This document shows positions 52,775-62,033 of a stretch of DNA of 64,000 bases, one piece after another. The stretch's first letter is position 1. Each line of letters opens with the position of its first letter. The stretch spans positions 1-64,000 of the forward strand of contig NZ_JARXVM010000014.1 of NCBI RefSeq assembly GCF_029892285.1, in the 5' to 3' direction. Under the pieces are notes generated by a model that was not told where the DNA came from, ran no database searches, and saw nothing but the letters and a program-made list of their open reading frames with translations. This DNA is from Rhizobium sp. SG_E_25_P2 (GTDB taxonomy: Bacteria > Pseudomonadota > Alphaproteobacteria > Rhizobiales > Rhizobiaceae). A program made the position numbers and the translations under genes.

Positions 52775-53572
52775 ATGCCTAAACTGCTGGTGAAACCCAA
52801 GGCAAGCCACGGCCTCATCCATGATGTGACGCCCGAAAGCGCGGGCTGGACCTATGTCGGCTTTTCGGTCTACCGGCTGAAGGCGGGCGAAACCGTCACA
52901 GAGCAAACCGGCGACCGCGAGGCCTGCCTCGTCTGGTTGACCGGCAAGGGCAAGGCGTCCGCCTCGGGCGAAGAGTTCGGCGAGATCGGCGAACGCATGA
53001 GCGTATTCGACGGCGCGCCGCATGCGCTTTATGTGCAGAAGGACTCCTCCTGGTCAGTGACGGCCACCACCGATCTCGAGCTTGCCGTCTGCACGGCGCC
53101 GGGCGGCGAAGGGTTCAAGACCAAACTCATCGCCCCGGGCGTGCATTCGCAATTCACCCGAGGCAAGGGCTCCAATGTCCGCCATGTCACCAATATCATG
53201 CCGGAGGACGACGGTGCAGCCGCCTCGCTTCTGGTGGTGGAAGTGATCACGCCCTCGGGCAACACCTCGTCCTATCCGTCGCACAAGCACGACCAGGACG
53301 ACCTGCCAAACGAGAGCTTTCTCGAGGAAACCTATTACCACCGCCTCAACCCGCCCCAGGGCTTCGCTTTCCAGCGCGTCTATACCGACGACCGCTCGCT
53401 TGACGAAGCCATGGCGGTGGAAAATGGCGATGTGACGCTGGTGCCGAAAGGGTATCACCCCTGCGCCACCATCCACGGCTATGACCTCTATTATCTCAAC
53501 GTCATGGCGGGTCCGAAGCGGGTGTGGAAACTCCACAACGCCAAGGAGCATGAATGGCTGCTCGCCACCTGA
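52775..53572 (+). CDS. iolB: 5-deoxy-glucuronate isomerase
   Basis: 265 residues, double cupin. Metal-type ligands appear in SYPSHKHDQDDLPNESFLEETYYHR and VPKGYHPCATIHGYDLYYLNVMAG. Converts 5-deoxy-glucuronate to 5-dehydro-2-deoxygluconate, the substrate of IolC. ATG 52775 has AGGAG at 8 nt; ATG 52769 is too close. Last gene of the local operon; iolG and iolA are not in this window. Confidence 0.94.
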   Translation: MPKLLVKPKASHGLIHDVTPESAGWTYVGFSVYRLKAGETVTEQTGDREACLVWLTGKGKASASGEEFGEIGERMSVFDGAPHALYVQKDSSWSVTATTDLELAVCTAPGGEGFKTKLIAPGVHSQFTRGKGSNVRHVTNIMPEDDGAAASLLVVEVITPSGNTSSYPSHKHDQDDLPNESFLEETYYHRLNPPQGFAFQRVYTDDRSLDEAMAVENGDVTLVPKGYHPCATIHGYDLYYLNVMAGPKRVWKLHNAKEHEWLLAT

Positions 53573-53573
53573 C

Positions 53574-53602
53574 TTGACATTCCGCCTCCTTGGCTCATCT
53601 TT
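53574..53602 (+). promoter_or_regulatory. Possible promoter of the Phd/VapC pair
   Basis: TTGACA (53574-53579), 17-nt spacer, weak ATCTTT. It starts next to the iolB stop and 20 bp before the antitoxin gene's start. Confidence 0.35.
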
Positions 53603-53621
53603 ATGGGCAAGGAGACCGGAC

Positions 53622-53858
53622 ATGAAGGTGACGATCGAACAGGCGCAGACCGACCTCGCCCGCCTCATCGAAGAGGCGGCAGAGACGGGACAGGATGTGA
53701 CCATCGCGGACGGCGACAGGCCGGTCGCGACGATCGTGCCTTGGCCGAAGAAGCGGAAGTTCCAGCTGGGCATTCTCAAAGATCAGCTCAAAGGCGACGC
53801 GCCGGACTTTCTTGAGCCAATGAGCGAAGAAGAGTTGAGGCTCTGGGAAGGCGGTTGA
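53622..53858 (+). CDS. Phd/YefM-type antitoxin
   Basis: 78 residues. MKVTIEQAQTDLARLIEEAAETGQDVTIADGDRPVATIVP is the Phd/YefM DNA-binding fold; the C-terminus (FLEPMSEEELRLWEGG) should occlude the toxin. AAGGAGA precedes ATG 53622. The end overlaps the toxin start (TGATG). Confidence 0.88.
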   Translation: MKVTIEQAQTDLARLIEEAAETGQDVTIADGDRPVATIVPWPKKRKFQLGILKDQLKGDAPDFLEPMSEEELRLWEGG

Positions 53859-54259
53859 TGGCGTCTTACCTGCTGGATACCCATGTGTGGGCATGGACCA
53901 TCAATCTGGATCGGCGGTTACCGGGCAATATCGCAGCTATTATTCTGGACGCTGATATTATTTATGTCAGCGCGATTTCCGTCTACGAAATCTGCCAGAA
54001 AGTTCGAATCGGAAAATGGCCTGAGATGGAGCCGTTCACCGACCGTCTCTCGGAGCTTGCCGTCAATCAGGGCGGACGGATTATTGACCTCAATCCCAGC
54101 ATTGCTCGAAGCGCCGGTCTGCTCGATTGGGATCACCGCGACCCGTTCGATCGCATGCTCGCCGCGACGGCGCTGGAGATGGGACTGCCCATCCTGTCCG
54201 CCGACAGCGCATTCGACGGACTTTCTGGGCGGCCAGCCTGGCCGGGGCGGGTGTGGTAA
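53858..54259 (+). CDS. PIN-domain toxin, VapC family
   Basis: 133 residues. YLLDTHVWAWTI supplies the first catalytic Asp, ISVYEICQKV the Glu, and DHRDPFDRMLAATALEMGLPILSAD the remaining acidic residues of a PIN ribonuclease. Translationally coupled to the antitoxin. Confidence 0.9.
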   Translation: MASYLLDTHVWAWTINLDRRLPGNIAAIILDADIIYVSAISVYEICQKVRIGKWPEMEPFTDRLSELAVNQGGRIIDLNPSIARSAGLLDWDHRDPFDRMLAATALEMGLPILSADSAFDGLSGRPAWPGRVW

Positions 54260-54410
54260 AGTCTTGTCAACCATCATGGACTTGGAACCTGTCCCGCAAT
54301 GGCCCAGTTGTCTTGAAAATCACGCGTTTCGGTAAAATTGTAGCGATCCGTTTGAACCTCGGTCAACCTGCCGGTGCTAGTGTCGTCTTCAACCAGAAAG
54401 GAGGATGACC

Positions 54411-54782
54411 ATGCAGCTCCGGGAATTCAAGAATTTCAATGATGTGCTGATGATCCAGAATCCGAAGCGCAGCTTCAAGATGCATAAGATCGACCGGCCG
54501 GGCACCATTATTCCCGTAGCGCCGCATCTGCAGATCAAGAAGAAATACAACACCTTGATCGAGAGCATCTCCTGCGGCGGCGCGCTTTTGAATTTCAGCC
54601 CCTATATCGACCTGCCGCGCAACTTCTTCCTGGTGATCATGGGATCGTCGGAGGAAATCGGCTCGACGTTGGTGCGCCGCGAAAAAGATCGCATGATGAT
54701 CAAGTTCAACATGTTCCTCGACGCCGGCTATCTGCAGACGCTCGTCGGGGCAGCCTCGCTCGAAGAACTCGAAGCAATCTGA
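54411..54782 (+). CDS. PilZ-like domain protein
   Basis: 123 residues. ATG 54411 is 6 nt after AAAGGAGG; ATG 54405 abuts that site. The pattern ...IESISCGGALLNFSPYIDLPRNFFLVI resembles the second PilZ half (D/N-x-S-x-x-G), but the first RxxxR motif is not obvious, so c-di-GMP binding is uncertain. Such short proteins are common in rhizobia. Confidence 0.65.
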   Translation: MQLREFKNFNDVLMIQNPKRSFKMHKIDRPGTIIPVAPHLQIKKKYNTLIESISCGGALLNFSPYIDLPRNFFLVIMGSSEEIGSTLVRREKDRMMIKFNMFLDAGYLQTLVGAASLEELEAI

Positions 54783-54989
54783 GCGATTCCGACATGCTTT
54801 TCGCTGGGCCGCCTCGTGCGGCCCTTTGTCGTTCTGGACGACGTAAATTCGTTGCATTTTCGCCCAACGCTCCCGAAACCGTACAGCAGCCATCGCCAAA
54901 AGCTGGAATCGTTAAAATTCTAATACCCCCCTTGAGGCGGATTAAACATTTGAAGGGGATTGTGGGTCATGGAAACAAGGAGTGTGTCC

Positions 54990-55382
54990 ATGGCTGTAGG
55001 CGCAGAAGCGACGATCAGCACTGTTCATGTAGAGCAGGGCCTGGAAGCTAAGAAATTCGAACGGTTTGTCGTCAACAGACCCGGCGTGGTCTATTCGGTC
55101 CTTCCCGGACTGGCGGGGCTATCCCCGCGATCCTGTCAGGTGGTGGACATTTCACGCGGCGGCGCTTGCCTGCAGATGTTCACGACGATCGGCCTTCCCG
55201 ATCATTACTATCTCTCATTCGCCGGACTGGCGGTCCGCATTGGTTGCGCCGAAATCCATCGGCTCGACGGACGCGTCGGCGTGCGCTTCATCAAGCTCCT
55301 GCCGGAAGGCCTGCTGTCGAAGATCGTGCGCGGCGACTTCATGGCCGGCGACAATCTTCCCGGACGCGTCCGTTTTCAATAG
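54990..55382 (+). CDS. PilZ-like domain protein
   Basis: 130 residues from ATG 54990 (AAGGAG at 7 nt; ATG 54969 also in frame). KKFERFVVNRPGVVYSV and CQVVDISRGGACLQM form a recognisable PilZ pattern (DxSxxG), with GRVGVRFIKL at the end. Follows another PilZ-like gene after about 200 bp. Possibly two c-di-GMP responders of unknown output. Confidence 0.7.
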   Translation: MAVGAEATISTVHVEQGLEAKKFERFVVNRPGVVYSVLPGLAGLSPRSCQVVDISRGGACLQMFTTIGLPDHYYLSFAGLAVRIGCAEIHRLDGRVGVRFIKLLPEGLLSKIVRGDFMAGDNLPGRVRFQ

Positions 55383-55418
55383 GGTGCCTCCCGAGACTGA
55401 ATCGGGAACCCTAAACGC

Positions 55419-56531
55419 ATGTCGACCTTCGAACATTTCACGCCGCTTGTTCGCGACCTTCCGGCCTCCATTCCATTTGTGGGGCCGGAGGCGATCGAAC
55501 GAAACCGAAATCTCCTCGTCAAGGCGCGGATCGGCGCCAATGAAAACGGATTTGGGCCCTCGCCGCGCGTCAAGGCGGCGATGGCGGCGGCGATCGAAGA
55601 AAGCTGGAAATATTCGGACCCCGAAAACTTCGCGCTGCGCGACGCACTCGCCAACCATCTCGGGGTGGACCGTCACGAGATCAATGTCGGAGAAGGCATT
55701 GACGGGCTGCTCGGCGAGATCGTGCGGATGACCATCGAAAAGGGCATGCCCGTCGTCACCTCGCTCGGCGGCTATCCGACCTTCAACTATCATGTGAACG
55801 GTTATGGCGGCCGGTTGGTCACGGCGCCCTACAAAGACGACAAGGAGGATCTCGACGGTCTTCTCGAGGCGGTGAAGCGCGAGAAAGCGTCGCTGGTCTA
55901 TTTCGCCAATCCCGACAATCCCATGGGCAGCTGGCACGATGCCGAGGCCGTCCTCGCCTTCGCCCGCGCCATTCCCGAGCAGACGCTGCTGATCCTCGAC
56001 GAGGCCTATGGCGAAACCGCGCCCGACGGCGTGATGCCGGCCAACAACGCCCTGCTCGACCGTCAGAACGTGATCCGCACGCGCACATTTTCCAAAGCCT
56101 ATGGATTGGCAGGCGCCCGCATCGGCTATGTCATCGCCGCGCGCGGCACGGCGCAAGCCTTCGACAAGATCCGCAATCACTTCGGCATGAACAGGGTTGG
56201 CGTGTCAGGCGCGATCGCCGCGCTCGCGGATCGGGACTATCTCGCCGAAACGCTGGCGAAGATCGCCGGGGCAAGAGCGCGGATCGGCGCGATCGCCCGG
56301 GCCAATGGGCTTTCTCCCCTGCCCTCCGCGACCAATTTCGTTGCGATCGACTGCCTGAGCGACGGCGCCTATGCCCGCGCTATTGTCGATGGTTTGATGG
56401 AAGAAGGCGTGTTCATCCGCATGCCCGGTGTCGCCCCGCTCAACCGTTGCATCCGCGTCAGCGTCGGACCTGATGCCGATCTCGATCTCTTTGAACAGGC
56501 GCTGCCGAAAGTGCTCAAGAAAATCGGCTGA
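55419..56531 (+). CDS. HisC-type histidinol-phosphate aminotransferase / PLP aminotransferase
   Basis: 370 residues, fold-type I PLP enzyme. ANENGFGPSPRVKAAM, YFANPDNPMGSW, LILDEAYGE and the PLP-lysine motif RTFSKAYGLAGARIGY follow the HisC subgroup. Alphaproteobacteria often carry a second HisC-like enzyme acting on aromatic or other amino acids, and this copy has no his neighbours, so the substrate is uncertain. Confidence 0.85.
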   Translation: MSTFEHFTPLVRDLPASIPFVGPEAIERNRNLLVKARIGANENGFGPSPRVKAAMAAAIEESWKYSDPENFALRDALANHLGVDRHEINVGEGIDGLLGEIVRMTIEKGMPVVTSLGGYPTFNYHVNGYGGRLVTAPYKDDKEDLDGLLEAVKREKASLVYFANPDNPMGSWHDAEAVLAFARAIPEQTLLILDEAYGETAPDGVMPANNALLDRQNVIRTRTFSKAYGLAGARIGYVIAARGTAQAFDKIRNHFGMNRVGVSGAIAALADRDYLAETLAKIAGARARIGAIARANGLSPLPSATNFVAIDCLSDGAYARAIVDGLMEEGVFIRMPGVAPLNRCIRVSVGPDADLDLFEQALPKVLKKIG

Positions 56532-56543
56532 TAAGAAAGGCAA

Positions 56544-56580
56544 AGAAAAAGCCGCGGCGCTGAGTGAGCGATCGCGGCTT
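56544..56580 (-). terminator. Terminator of the small Sel1 gene, possibly shared
   Basis: 8-bp stem AAGCCGCG/CGCGGCTT (56549-56556 with 56573-56580). On the minus strand it is followed by TTTTTCTTT, a good intrinsic terminator 70 bp after the stop of the gene at 56651. Confidence 0.75.
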
Positions 56581-56650
56581 CAAAATCCTGCTGCGTGGAC
56601 CGCAGTCTTAGTCTTCACGTCTTTTGTAATGAGCGGCATACGGATAACGA

Positions 56651-56914
56651 TCAGTGCATCGTCATCCATTCGCGGGCGGCGCGAAGAGCGCGGGCCAGTT
56701 CCATCTTGGTCATGGTTGGGGTGAGTTCGGCGCGCAGCATGGCGGCGCGTTCGGAGCCCTTGATCGCGGCGATGTTGAGCCATTTGTGGGCGGACACCAG
56801 ATCGATATCGCAGCCCTGGCCCGTGGCGTACATCAGGCCCATGTCGCAGAAGATGTCAGCCTGGCTCTCGCCGCCCATGGCCGAATTCGAGATGTTCATT
56901 TCATAACGCGCCAT
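56651..56914 (-). CDS. Small Sel1-repeat protein
   Basis: 87 residues. A single Sel1-type unit (ADIFCDMGLMYATGQGCDIDLVSAHKWLNIAAIKGSERAAMLRAEL) followed by a helix ending AREWMTMH. Conserved in this form across Rhizobiales; function unknown. Monocistronic with its own terminator. Confidence 0.85.
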   Translation of the reverse strand: MARYEMNISNSAMGGESQADIFCDMGLMYATGQGCDIDLVSAHKWLNIAAIKGSERAAMLRAELTPTMTKMELARALRAAREWMTMH

Positions 56915-57362
56915 TGTCTTTGTCCCTGTTCGTGACGTTGTTTTCTTTTCACCCTGTTTTGCCTTGCATGAAGGCCGGACCGCGCTTGCCTATTCTTTCC
57001 GATTGCTCGGCGCTTTCCGTTTTTCGGCGGCGTTTACTGCCGTCCTTGTTATGGCTCTACTATGCCGGACGGCCTTGAAAATTCGCCTAAAATGCATCCT
57101 TAATTTGCAGCAAACGAAATCCGAACAGCTGGTAAACTTATGTTTTCTTTAAGTATCCAACCGCCTGCCCTTCTCGGCGAATGCGGAAAACTTTACGAAA
57201 ATTTCAGCCTGTGGTTTTAATCGACCCGTAACCATGCAAAACGATCGCCGGCCTGGCAGCGATACGATCGATGCTCAGATTCCTGTTTCCTTGCGGCAAA
57301 ATCGACGTTACGAATTTCAATCACGAGGCCCATGGGACGGCTTCGCAGCCTGGGAGGACGAG
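56915..57362. other. Divergent intergenic region
   Basis: About 450 bp between the Sel1 gene and the DUF2147 gene. It must hold both promoters. I see no confident hexamer pair. Open frames at 56964-57152 and upstream in-frame extension from 57234 lack ribosome sites. Confidence 0.45.
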
Positions 57363-57698
57363 ATGCGCAAGATTTTGACGGCTTTTTTCATCGTCGCTTC
57401 GGCGGGTGTGGCGTTTTGCGCCGAACCGATCGAAGGCAACTGGAAAACCAAGAGCGGCGAGACGGCCGCGATCGCCAAATGCGGCGGCGCTTATTGCGTG
57501 ACGCTGAAGTCGGGAAAATATTCCGGCAAACGGATCGGCAAAATGTCGGGCGCTGGCGGCGAATATGAAGGCGAGATCACCGATCCCGCCGACGACAAGA
57601 CCTATTCCGGCTATGCAACCGTGTCGGGCGCGTCGATGAAACTGAAGGGCTGCGTGATGGGCGTGTTCTGCAAGTCGCAGACCTGGACCAGGCTCTGA
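57363..57698 (+). CDS. DUF2147-family exported protein
   Basis: 111 residues, GGAGGACG upstream of ATG 57363. Signal peptide (KILTAFFIVASAGVAFCAEP), then PIEGNWKTKSGETAAIAKCGGAYCVTLKSG...AGGEYEGEITDPADDKTYSGYATVSG and four Cys that may form disulphides. A small periplasmic beta protein of unknown function. Confidence 0.85.
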   Translation: MRKILTAFFIVASAGVAFCAEPIEGNWKTKSGETAAIAKCGGAYCVTLKSGKYSGKRIGKMSGAGGEYEGEITDPADDKTYSGYATVSGASMKLKGCVMGVFCKSQTWTRL

Positions 57699-57720
57699 TC
57701 GAGCAACGCCCGAACGATGG

Positions 57721-57750
57721 AAGGCGGCCCCATCTGGGAGCCGCCTTTTT
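57721..57750 (+). terminator. Rho-independent terminator of the DUF2147 gene
   Basis: 8-bp stem AAGGCGGC/GCCGCCTT, 11-nt loop, then TTT, 23 bp after the stop. Confidence 0.85.
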
Positions 57751-57755
57751 CATGG

Positions 57756-58457
57756 TCAGCGGGCGCGCTGGCCGAACAGAACCTTCTGGGCTTCCTTATC
57801 GTCGGCGAGATTGGCCTGGCGCTCCCGCTCTTCCTTGCCGACCGCGATCCCCTTCAGGACGGCCGGGCGCTGATGCAGGCGCTCGAACCATGCCTTCAGA
57901 TTCGGAAAGTCATCGAGATCCTGGCCCTGGTTCTTGTGCGGGATCACCCAGCCGATACAGGCCATGTCGGCGATCGAATAGTCGCCGGCGAGGTAATCGC
58001 GGTCGGCGAGACGCTTGTTCATCACGCCATAGAGCCGGTTGACCTCATTGGTGTAGCGGTCGATGCCGTATTGGATCTTTTCGGGCGCGTAATTGCGGAA
58101 ATGATGCGCCTGACCGGCCATGGGGCCGAGCCCGCCCATCTGCCAGAACAGCCATTGCTCGACCTCAACGCGGGCGCGTTCATCGGCGGGATAGAACTTA
58201 CCGAACTTCCGGCCGAGATATTGCAGGATGGCGCCGGACTCGAACACCGAGATCGGCGCGCCGCCCGGACCATCGGGATCGACGATCGCCGGCATGCGAT
58301 TGTTGGGCGCGATGGCCAGGAAGGACGGTTCGAACTGCTCGCCCTTGGAAATATTGATGTATTTGATCTGGTAGGGCGTTTCGAGCTCCTCCAGCATGAT
58401 GGTGATCTTCCAACCGTTGGGGGTGGGCCAGTAGTAAAGGTCGATGGGCGCGGACAT
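57756..58457 (-). CDS. Glutathione S-transferase, YfcG/YghU (nu) type
   Basis: 233 residues. The thioredoxin-like N-terminal domain (IDLYYWPTPNGWKITIMLEELETPY, then NNRMPAIVDPDG) and C-terminal helical domain with LFWQMGGLGPMAGQAHHFRNYAPEKIQYG are characteristic of nu-class transferases that reduce disulphides and peroxides using glutathione. The TPNGWK segment replaces a catalytic Cys/Ser, as in this class. Confidence 0.92.
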   Translation of the reverse strand: MSAPIDLYYWPTPNGWKITIMLEELETPYQIKYINISKGEQFEPSFLAIAPNNRMPAIVDPDGPGGAPISVFESGAILQYLGRKFGKFYPADERARVEVEQWLFWQMGGLGPMAGQAHHFRNYAPEKIQYGIDRYTNEVNRLYGVMNKRLADRDYLAGDYSIADMACIGWVIPHKNQGQDLDDFPNLKAWFERLHQRPAVLKGIAVGKEERERQANLADDKEAQKVLFGQRAR

Positions 58458-58609
58458 GGGCGTCTCCTTGCTGTAGCTGACGGAAGGTAGTGCCTGGGTT
58501 AACGACCGGCAACCACTCTGAACCGAAAATGAATACCGAGGTCAGCGCCGGTTCAGTCACATCTGATTAGACATGTGTCCATCGAAACCGCCATGGGGAA
58601 AAGCCTGAC

Positions 58610-58777
58610 ATGAATGCGATCATGATGCGCCGCTTCGCGATCATCTGCCTCGGGGCCGCGGTGTTTGCCGTGGGGTTGCAGGTCGCCGTTGAAAATCATT
58701 CGCGCGCGCCGCATTTCGCCCAGTTCGATCGTCATGCCTGCAGCAACCCCATGAACATCAGCTGCGGCATTCAGTGA
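58610..58777 (+). CDS. 55-residue membrane-anchored protein, unknown
   Basis: A short gene starting MNAIMMRRFAIICLGAAVFA, a membrane helix or signal peptide, then a short exported region with two Cys (ACSNP, SCGIQ). GGGGAAAAG lies upstream. Open frame, codon bias and a signal-like start support it, but I do not recognise a family. Confidence 0.45.
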   Translation: MNAIMMRRFAIICLGAAVFAVGLQVAVENHSRAPHFAQFDRHACSNPMNISCGIQ

Positions 58778-58883
58778 TCGCCAGCGCGCGGCGCCGATCC
58801 TGCTGCGGCGCAGCGCGAAAATTTCGCGGGAATGCGCCCTTCGGGACTGTTCAACTGTCACAAAGCGGCTTCTATTATGGCCC

Positions 58884-60386
58884 ATGGCCAAACGAATCCT
58901 ATCTTCCTCCATCCTGAACGTCATTTCCCCCGAGCCCTTCGAGCCAGCGTCCTTTACGACGCCCGATGAGGCGGTCGAAGCGATCGCAGCGCTTTACGAG
59001 CGCAACACGTCGTTTCTCAGGTCCGCCTTCGAGAAGATCATTCAGGGCGGGGCCGCTGAGGGCCGTTACCGCGCCTTCTATCCCGAGATCAGGCTCGGAA
59101 CGGTTCGATATGACCATGTCGATTCCCGCCTGCCCTATGGCTTCCTGAGCGAACCCGGCGAATATTCCACCACCATCACCCGGCCCGTGCTGTTCAAGCA
59201 TTATCTCAAGACGCAGATCGGTCAGCTTCTCAAGAACCACGGCCTGCCGGTGGTGGTCGCTGAATCCTCAACGCCCATTCCGCTGCATTTCGCCTTTGGC
59301 GAAGGCGCGCATATCGAAGCGTCGGTCGGCAGCACCATCGAAGCGCCGTTGCGCGACCTGTTCGATACGCCCGATCTTTCAACCACCGACGACGAAATCG
59401 CCAATGGCGAGTATGAGCCGCCGCCGGGCACGCCCAAGCCGCTTGCGCCCTTCACCGCCCAGCGCATCGATTACTCGCTGGCCCGTCTCAGCCATTACAC
59501 GGCGACGAAGGCCGAGCATTTCCAGAATTTCGTGCTGTTCACGAACTACCAGTTCTATATCGACGAATTCTGCGCCTGGGCGCGCCAGCAAATGGCCGAA
59601 GGCGGCAATGGCTACACGGCCTTCGTCGAGCCCGGCAACCTCATTACCTATCCGGGCGAGGACGCGCCAAGCGAAGGCTCGCCCGCGCAGCGCCTGCCGC
59701 AGATGCCGACCTATCACATCAAGCGCAAGGGCCATGCCGGGATCACTATGGTTAATATCGGCGTCGGCCCCTCCAACGCCAAGACCATCACCGACCATAT
59801 CGCCGTTCTCAGGCCGCATGCCTGGCTGATGCTCGGCCATTGCGCCGGACTGCGCAATTCCCAACGTCTCGGCGATTACGTACTCGCGCATGCCTATATG
59901 CGCGAGGATCATGTGCTGGACGACGACCTGCCGGTCTGGGTGCCGATCCCGGCGCTGGCTGAAATCCAGCAGGCGCTTCAGGATGCCGTGGCCGAGGTCA
60001 CCGGCTATGATGGCTATGAGCTCAAGCGCATCATGCGCACCGGCACAGTGGCGACGATCGACAATCGCAACTGGGAACTTCGCGACCAGTCCGGCCCCGT
60101 CAAGCGGCTGTCGCAGGCCCGCGCGATCGCGCTCGACATGGAATCGGCCACCATCGCCGCCAATGGCTTCCGCTTCCGCGTGCCCTATGGAACGCTGCTC
60201 TGCGTGTCCGACAAGCCGCTGCATGGCGAATTGAAGCTGCCGGGCATGGCGACCGCCTTCTACAAGAGCCAAGTCAGCCAGCATTTGAAGATCGGCCTGC
60301 TCGCTTTGGAAAAACTCTCGGCCATGTCGCCGGAAAAACTGCATTCCCGTAAATTGCGCAGCTTCTTCGAAACGGCCTTCCAGTGA
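58884..60386 (+). CDS. amn: AMP nucleosidase
   Basis: 500 residues. Hydrolyses AMP to adenine and ribose 5-phosphate. N-terminal regulatory half (TPDEAVEAIAALYERNTSFLRSAFE) and C-terminal purine-phosphorylase-like domain (TMVNIGVGPSNAKTITDHIAVLRPHAWLMLGHCAGLR, and DMESATIAANGFRFRVPYGTLLCVSDKPLHGE). Normal length. Its stop overlaps a downstream methyltransferase gene by 4 nt. Confidence 0.95.
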   Translation: MAKRILSSSILNVISPEPFEPASFTTPDEAVEAIAALYERNTSFLRSAFEKIIQGGAAEGRYRAFYPEIRLGTVRYDHVDSRLPYGFLSEPGEYSTTITRPVLFKHYLKTQIGQLLKNHGLPVVVAESSTPIPLHFAFGEGAHIEASVGSTIEAPLRDLFDTPDLSTTDDEIANGEYEPPPGTPKPLAPFTAQRIDYSLARLSHYTATKAEHFQNFVLFTNYQFYIDEFCAWARQQMAEGGNGYTAFVEPGNLITYPGEDAPSEGSPAQRLPQMPTYHIKRKGHAGITMVNIGVGPSNAKTITDHIAVLRPHAWLMLGHCAGLRNSQRLGDYVLAHAYMREDHVLDDDLPVWVPIPALAEIQQALQDAVAEVTGYDGYELKRIMRTGTVATIDNRNWELRDQSGPVKRLSQARAIALDMESATIAANGFRFRVPYGTLLCVSDKPLHGELKLPGMATAFYKSQVSQHLKIGLLALEKLSAMSPEKLHSRKLRSFFETAFQ

Positions 60387-61129
60387 CCGGGCAGGAAGAC
60401 GACCGGCTCTACAGCGATCCGCGGCTGGTCGACTTCTATGATCTCGAAAACGGCTGGGGGCCCGATACGCGCTATTGCGCGGAACTCGCCCGCACCGCTG
60501 GCTCCGTGCTCGATTTCGGCTGCGGCACAGGCCTTTTTCTCGCCGGCATCGCCGACGGCAGGCCGATGGTCGGCGTCGATCCGGCTGACGCCATGCTCGA
60601 TGTGGCGCTGCGCCGCGACAAGGGCGATCGTGTCCGCTGGGTTAATGGCGACATACGCAATATCCGCCTCGGAGAGCGTTTCGATCTCGTCAGCATGACA
60701 GGTCACGCCTTTCAATGCCTGTTGACTGACGCGGATGTCGCCGCAGCTCTCGACACCATCGCCGCGCATTTGACGCCATCGGGCCAGTTCATTTTCGACA
60801 GCCGCAATCCTGTTCGCCGCGAATGGGAGGGCTGGACGCCAGAGGCGTCGCGACGGATCGTTGCTCATCCCGTTTATGGCGATGTGGAAAGCTGGAACGA
60901 CATCACCTTCGACGAAGACACCGGGATCGTCTGTTATGAGACCGCCTATCGCCTGCCGTCGGGCGAAACGCTGTCGTCCCATTCGTCCATCCGGTTCATC
61001 GACCAGGCGCAGATCGCGGGCCTGATCGCCCGGGCCGGTCTCGTGGTGGATATCTGGCTAGGCGACTGGTCAGGCGCGCCGTTCGAGCCTCAGTCCAAGG
61101 AAATCATACCCTTGGGTCGATTGGCTTGA
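60383..61129 (+). CDS. SAM-dependent class I methyltransferase
   Basis: 248 residues, GTG start overlapping the amn stop (GTGA). The SAM-binding motif VLDFGCGTGLFLAGIA, then GVDPADAMLDVAL and NGDIRNIRL form a Rossmann methyltransferase. The substrate is unknown. Its 3' end overlaps the converging lipid kinase gene by 26 nt. Confidence 0.88.
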   Translation: MTGQEDDRLYSDPRLVDFYDLENGWGPDTRYCAELARTAGSVLDFGCGTGLFLAGIADGRPMVGVDPADAMLDVALRRDKGDRVRWVNGDIRNIRLGERFDLVSMTGHAFQCLLTDADVAAALDTIAAHLTPSGQFIFDSRNPVRREWEGWTPEASRRIVAHPVYGDVESWNDITFDEDTGIVCYETAYRLPSGETLSSHSSIRFIDQAQIAGLIARAGLVVDIWLGDWSGAPFEPQSKEIIPLGRLA

Positions 61130-62033
61130 GGCTGGCGTCCGGCGGAGCGATGACTTTCAACTCGCCGGGATGAAGACGGATTTCAACATCAGCCGGCAGC
61201 CGCATCAACTCTCCATCGAGCACGAAATTGGCGGCGCGATAGAGTTTGGGGAAATGTAGGTCCACCGACTGCGCCTTCATTTCCGTAATGGCGCGATTGG
61301 CCTTCAACCGACCGCGAAACACGTCGACGGCCAGACCTAGCGCCGCAGCCGGATCAAGCGGATCGGCGATGTAGAAACCGAGATGGCCGGCTTTGACATC
61401 CTCGGCCACCAGCAATCCATTTTCACCAAAGGGGTTGTTGGACACCGAAATCGCCGAGACCATGCGATGCTCGCGATGGCCGTCGGCGTCGAATTCGATC
61501 TCGAAACGCGGCGGGTTGAGCACCGCGCCGACCGCAGCGCGGACATTGGCGGCGATCTTGCCGGCCCGCGAGCCATAACTCATCTGATTGCGATAGCGCA
61601 CCATGCGCGCATGCATGCCGGCGGAAAACTGATGCACGAAAGCCCGGCCATTGGCGCTGCCGATATCGGCGTCGTCGATGACGCCATCGGCGAGCACGGG
61701 CAAAACCTGCCAGATGTCGAGCGGCAACCGGAGCGTCCTGGCAAACAGGTTCATCGTTCCGGCCGGGATGACGCCAAGCAGCTTGCCAGCCTTCCAGGCG
61801 ATGCCAGCGGCCGAGGAAATCGTGCCGTCGCCGCCCCCGGCAATGATTGCATCGAGATCGTCGCGCCCCGCCGCCTTTTCGAGCGCCGCGCCGATGTCGG
61901 CGCCTTCGACGACAACCGTCTCGAGCGCATGACCGCGTTCGGCGAAAATCTCCGTCATCTTGGCCTCATACGCCTTCATGTCCGTCGTCCGGAACGTGCC
62001 GCCGTCGCGGTTGAGAATGGCCTTGATCTTCAC
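61104..62033 (-). CDS. Diacylglycerol kinase family lipid kinase
   Basis: 309 residues. The catalytic signature AIIAGGGDGTISSAAGIAWKAGKLLGVIPAGTMNLFARTL is that of DAGK_cat proteins (YegS/BmrU type), which phosphorylate diacylglycerol or related lipids. C-terminal beta domain includes FVLDGELMRLPADVEIRLHPGELKVI. Confidence 0.9.
   Translation of the reverse strand: MKIKAILNRDGGTFRTTDMKAYEAKMTEIFAERGHALETVVVEGADIGAALEKAAGRDDLDAIIAGGGDGTISSAAGIAWKAGKLLGVIPAGTMNLFARTLRLPLDIWQVLPVLADGVIDDADIGSANGRAFVHQFSAGMHARMVRYRNQMSYGSRAGKIAANVRAAVGAVLNPPRFEIEFDADGHREHRMVSAISVSNNPFGENGLLVAEDVKAGHLGFYIADPLDPAAALGLAVDVFRGRLKANRAITEMKAQSVDLHFPKLYRAANFVLDGELMRLPADVEIRLHPGELKVIAPPDASLKPIDPRV

Noticed and set aside
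58553-58924. Minus-strand 123-residue open frame upstream of amn
   Set aside because: It runs over the start of amn and over a more plausible small exported protein, and has no ribosome site.
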